The translations under genes and the position numbers were made by a program. This document shows, piece after piece, positions 52,231 through 55,385 of a stretch of DNA of 55,385 bases. The notes under the pieces are model-generated. The model made no database searches. It was not told the DNA's origin and was given only the letters and a program-made list of their open reading frames with translations. Origin of the DNA: CAZTAR01 sp043813895 (GTDB lineage: Bacteria; Planctomycetota; Phycisphaerae; UBA1845; UTPLA1); assembly GCA_043813895.1 (NCBI GenBank), contig JBDRKQ010000106.1:1-55385 (forward strand), given 5' to 3'. Position 1 is the first letter of the stretch. Every line of letters begins with the position of its first letter.

Positions 52231-53455
52231 TTACTCTTGCTCTGGAAGGCGTCTCAGGTTGGCGGAGTTCGGCTTGTTCTTGCCCTTCGACGGTGCATCG
52301 TCGGCTGCCTGCTGCCGAACCTGCAACCTCTGCGCGGCCTGCGGGGAGGCGCGGATGAGACGCACCGGGATTCCCAAGGTCGGCATTTCCTCGTCATTCG
52401 TGCGGACCGTGACCTTCCGAAGACCTGACTTGGGCATGTAGTTGGCCGGTACCCTGAGTATCACCTTCTCGCCTTGGGGGAGTGTGGTCGAAAACGGCCG
52501 ACAGCTCCGGATCGTTGACGGTTGCCTCAATGATCTCGTGGCGTGTTTGATCCGTCCACGTCAAGTGCACGATCGATTCGGTCTCCCGCTGACTGGGCGC
52601 GACCTGAAACATGCTGGGCGTGACGCGGATTCGCAGCGGGATCTCGGCAATGACGGTGACGGGGTAGCGCGGACACTCCTTCACGCCGGTTTCGAGCAGG
52701 ATCGCGGTGCGCAGCCTCCCGTTTGGCCAGGGTGGACTGATCGTCACATCGAGTTCGTAATGGGCGCCAGGGACGACCTCCGTGATGGCGGCGTCGATTC
52801 CCGGCGTGTTGATAGGCAGGACCTTGGGACTGATGGGTCCACCATCGCCGGGCTTGAGCGTGATCTTACGGTGCTGGGGGCCGGCGTCTCGAGCGACGCG
52901 CCCGAAGGCCGCCGTGGCCGGGGAGAGGAGCGCGGCCGCGAGCACGCTTCCTCTACACTCGACGTTCGTCTTCTCGTTAGCGGGATCGTTCGTATACACC
53001 ACTATCTTCTTGACGAACTTGCCGGGCCAAGTGCGCGTTCGCACATCAACTTCGAGTTTCTCGGTTTGACCCGGTGCGATGTTTCGGTCGGACCGACCGA
53101 CGAGCTTGATTCCTCAGCCGGCCTTCGCTTTCAAGGTCAGGACGGCGTCACCGACATTCTGAATGTCGAACGCGAATCGCAGCGTCTTGTTCGGCCACGA
53201 AGGCTCGGCGGTGACCGTTGGCGAAGCACACCGATACGCGGGCCCCGCTTCTTTCTTGCCGCTCTCAGATGACCAAACAGTCTGAGCTTGTGGATTGGCG
53301 GCGCGGCTCTTTTCGGCGGAGAGTAGTGCCGCCTTCGGCTCGGCGGCCGCGGCAGGCTGCACTTCGACTTGCGAGGAGGTGGTCGCGCAGCCTGTGGCGA
53401 CGAGCGCGCAGGCGAGTGCAGCGAACAGGTAAGCAGACCGTCCGATCGGCTTCAT
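52231..53455 (-). pseudogene. DUF1573-type lipoprotein gene with in-frame TGA and a frameshift (possible selenoprotein or pseudogene)
   Basis: The gene begins MKPIGRSAYLFAALACALVA with lipobox VATGC, so a lipoprotein. A DUF1573-like Ig domain follows, ending VGDAVLTLKAKAG, then TGA (53116-53114), and the same frame continues GIKLVGRSDRNIAPGQTEKL and KIVVYTNDP. The family usually has Cys (SCGC) at the TGA. Directly after it a 7-bp hairpin with loop GTC (53084-53100) starts 13 bases downstream. A second defect lies near 52476-52490, where a run of five G (C on the coding strand) breaks the frame; one base fewer would restore it into GEKVILRVPANYMPKSG. With both repaired the protein is about 407 residues. 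Two defects favour decay or error; the TGA position favours recoding. Confidence 0.7.
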
Positions 53456-53721
53456 CGAGCAATGTTTTGTGCGAGTGCGTATCCTTGGCATTCCTGGGGT
53501 CCTTTGCGACTGGTTGAACGAAATCCTCTCAGAGAGACGCGCAGCCCTGATTTCGAGCAAAGACCCATGATACCAGAGTCCGTCCCGCGAGGACAGGAGC
53601 GAGACGTTTCTCCGGCCGTGACAGGGTGGTGGCGGGGCCTATAATCCCCGAGTTGGGGAACCGTGTGCGGGAGAACAGCGGAGTCGCCGCTTCTACCGGC
53701 GGCGGCCATCGGGAGAACGCC

Positions 53722-54072
53722 GTGTCCGATCGCCTTCGGGAGTTTCGCGAGTTTCGCGAGAAGATGAACAAGCGGATTCTCGCTGCCAAGAACCTCAACA
53801 TCAATCGTTTCTTCACACTGGACGCGAAGGCCTACGAGTCGGGGTCGGTGGACACGTTGACCAAGGAGTTTGCGGGCCTGTCGGCGTCGCTTGTGCTGCG
53901 CTGTGACGACTGCATCGCCTATCACACGATCCGATGCAAAGAGCTGGGCGCGACGAACGGACAGATGATGGAGATCTTCAACGTGGGCTTGATTGTGGGC
54001 GGATCGATCGTCATACCTCACCTGCGTCGCGCAAGAGCCCTGTTGGATGAGTTGGACGCGGAGTCGGCGTGA
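53722..54072 (+). CDS. AhpD/carboxymuconolactone decarboxylase-like protein
   Basis: 116 residues of the all-helical CMD/AhpD family. Redox motif RCDDCIAYHT has Cys61, Cys64 and His68 in the CxxCxxxH arrangement used by alkylhydroperoxidases. It is followed by GATNGQMMEIFNVGLIVGGS, the usual conserved helix. Likely a small cytoplasmic peroxidase or thiol-reactive enzyme; substrate unknown. GTG at 53722 was chosen because GGGAG lies 6 bases before it; a more distant GTG at 53626 would add 32 unlikely residues. The aldo/keto reductase follows after 120 bp on the same strand, a plausible detoxification pairing. Confidence 0.85.
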   Translation: MSDRLREFREFREKMNKRILAAKNLNINRFFTLDAKAYESGSVDTLTKEFAGLSASLVLRCDDCIAYHTIRCKELGATNGQMMEIFNVGLIVGGSIVIPHLRRARALLDELDAESA

Positions 54073-54192
54073 TTGTGGAGGGGCCTCGTGACCGTCCCAC
54101 ACCCCTGGAAGCGATGGGGCGCCCATCGGCACTGATCGTTGGACACTGATGAAGGCTGTTGCATTCTCTAAAGAGATTCGGGAAGAGGAACA

Positions 54193-55230
54193 ATGAAGCT
54201 CAAGAAACTGGGCAATACGGGCGTGCTGGTCTCTGACATCTGTTTGGGCACGATGAACTTCGGGATGCCTGATTGGGGAACGGGCGAGGACGAGAGCTTG
54301 CGAATCCTCCAGGCGTACCTGGAGGCCGGCGGAAACTTCATCGATACGGCGGACGTTTACGGCGGCGGGGCGAGCGAGACGATCTGCGGCAAGGCGCTGG
54401 CGTCTCAGCGCGACAGGGTAATCCTCGCGACGAAGGGGCACTTCGGCGTGGTGAAGCGGTTCGGCGATCCGCCGGCGCATGAGAACGCGCTGGGCTCTTC
54501 GCGGCTCCACCTGACGCGCGCGCTGGAGGACAGCTTGCGGCGCCTTCGGACCGACTACATCGATCTGTATCAGGTGCACTGCTGGGACCCGGTCACGCCG
54601 ATCGAGGAAACGCTGGGCACACTGGACGACTTCGTCCGGAGCGGCAAGGTGCGTTATGTGGGACTGTCCAACTACGAGGCGTGGCAGATCGCCGAGGCAC
54701 GGCAGCTTTGCATTCGCCACGGCTGGGAGCCGTTCGTCACCGCCCAGATGCAGTACAGCCTGGTCTGCCGCGATATTGAGAGCGCTGTCGCGCCGGTGTG
54801 CCGGCGGTATGCGATCGGCCTTCTGCCGTGGAGCCCGCTCGGTGCAGGGGTGTTAACGGGGAAATACCGGCGTGACGAGACGGGACCGGCGGGTTGTCGG
54901 TTCGGCGAGGAGCCCGAGGATTCGAACACCTGGCGGAAGCGGTTCATCAATGAGCGGAATCTCGGCATCGTGGATGTTGTGTCGTCGGTGGCAAAGGCGC
55001 TGTCGACGACGGCGACGGCCGTATCGCTTGCATGGCTGCTGGGTCGTCCGGCGGTGAGCAGCGTGATCATCGGGCCAAAGACCGTGGCCCAACTGGAGGA
55101 GAACTTCGCGGGATGTGACGTGGCGCTGTCACCCGAGCACCTGGATCGGCTTGACGAGGCGAGTCGGCCTGTTTCGATGTATCCAAGTGATTTCATCAGA
55201 CATAATGGGCGAAGGGCGCCTGCGGAGTAA
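54193..55230 (+). CDS. Aldo/keto reductase
   Basis: NADPH-dependent aldehyde/ketone reductase with the (beta/alpha)8 fold, 345 residues. Opens MKLKKLGNTGVLVSDICLGTM, as in the YajO/Tas/beta-subunit-like group. Catalytic tetrad visible: Asp51, Tyr56 (FIDTADVYGGG), Lys81 (ATKGHFG) and His129 (YQVHCWD). Later GLSNYEAWQ and the cofactor-binding SVIIGPKTVAQLEEN are present. AGAGGAACA before the ATG is the ribosome site. Physiological substrate unknown; the neighbouring AhpD-like gene hints at oxidative or aldehyde stress. Confidence 0.93.
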   Translation: MKLKKLGNTGVLVSDICLGTMNFGMPDWGTGEDESLRILQAYLEAGGNFIDTADVYGGGASETICGKALASQRDRVILATKGHFGVVKRFGDPPAHENALGSSRLHLTRALEDSLRRLRTDYIDLYQVHCWDPVTPIEETLGTLDDFVRSGKVRYVGLSNYEAWQIAEARQLCIRHGWEPFVTAQMQYSLVCRDIESAVAPVCRRYAIGLLPWSPLGAGVLTGKYRRDETGPAGCRFGEEPEDSNTWRKRFINERNLGIVDVVSSVAKALSTTATAVSLAWLLGRPAVSSVIIGPKTVAQLEENFAGCDVALSPEHLDRLDEASRPVSMYPSDFIRHNGRRAPAE

Positions 55231-55274
55231 GGGGCCAGGAGTCCAGGGGGACGGTTCGCGGAGTAGGACACGTC

Positions 55275-55385
55275 ATGGCTGCGCTATTCTCGCGATGCTA
55301 CATGCGGCCGAAGGCCGGCGGCACGGAGAAAGTCGTGGGGGTGTTCGTGCTTCTGCTGGTGTTGGGCGTCGTCGCGCTTTACATC
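55275..55385 (+). CDS. N-terminus of a membrane protein (cut by window end)
   Basis: Partial: 37 codons from ATG 55275 to the window edge. A short basic start (MAALFSRCYMRPKAGGTEK) leads into a hydrophobic helix VVGVFVLLLVLGVVALYI, consistent with a signal anchor. Weak ribosome site (GGAG about 12 bases upstream). Too short to classify. Confidence 0.5.
   Translation, partial: MAALFSRCYMRPKAGGTEKVVGVFVLLLVLGVVALYI

Overview
The window reads as high-GC chromosomal DNA from a member of the Planctomycetota. This is inferred from gene content: a split pseudopilin operon with a giant GspK-like protein, a PEP-CTERM exported protein, a DUF1573-type lipoprotein, a DUF4339/TM2 protein, metal-type KdsA (outer membrane), and many short palindromic dispersed repeats between genes. 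No rRNA is present, so placement below phylum is not attempted. GTG starts and ATGA/GTGA overlaps are frequent, which helped fix several starts.

Layout. (1) 1-11228, minus: a type II secretion/type IV pilus-like pseudopilin operon (gspF, then G-, H-, I-, J- and K-like genes and a further G-like pseudopilin), without gspE, D, C, L or M. (2) 12013-14645, plus: NAD kinase overlapped by a polytopic GT-C-like membrane protein. (3) 14776-18528, minus: ornithine aminotransferase, a cyclic-2,3-diphosphoglycerate-synthetase-like P-loop protein and ornithine carbamoyltransferase, an ornithine-centred cluster. (4) 19033-29976, plus: tRNA-Arg(CCG), a DUF1003 membrane protein, CorA, a dCache-HAMP-SpoIIE phosphatase flanked by two copies of a 130-bp repeat, a large MscK-type channel, and a glycoside hydrolase plus PfkB kinase coupled to it. 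(5) 30100-35549, minus: YidC, metallophosphoesterase, Trm112-like protein, KdsA, histidine phosphatase. (6) 36122-38313, plus: SH3-domain exported protein and GYF/TM2 protein. (7) 38404-42606, minus: three TPR-type proteins. (8) 42725-48183, plus: ilvC, a zinc-ribbon miniprotein, a TIM-barrel isomerase-like protein and Lon. (9) 48184-53455: a gene-poor, repeat-rich accessory stretch with a 93-bp tandem array, a displaced tRNA-Gly 3' end (putative attachment site), a PEP-CTERM gene with an operator-like palindrome, a 5'-truncated trmO-like remnant, an unrecognised gene, and a DUF1573 lipoprotein gene interrupted by an in-frame TGA and a frameshift. (10) 53722-55385, plus: AhpD-like protein, aldo/keto reductase and the start of a membrane protein.

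The most unusual signals are the TGA that replaces the family cysteine in the DUF1573 gene and is followed by a hairpin at selenocysteine-element spacing; the tRNA-Gly fragment at the edge of the accessory stretch; the 130-bp repeats around the phosphatase gene; a MITE-like element with 16-bp terminal inverted repeats present twice; and the channel-hydrolase-kinase operon. None is proven; each has a stated test.
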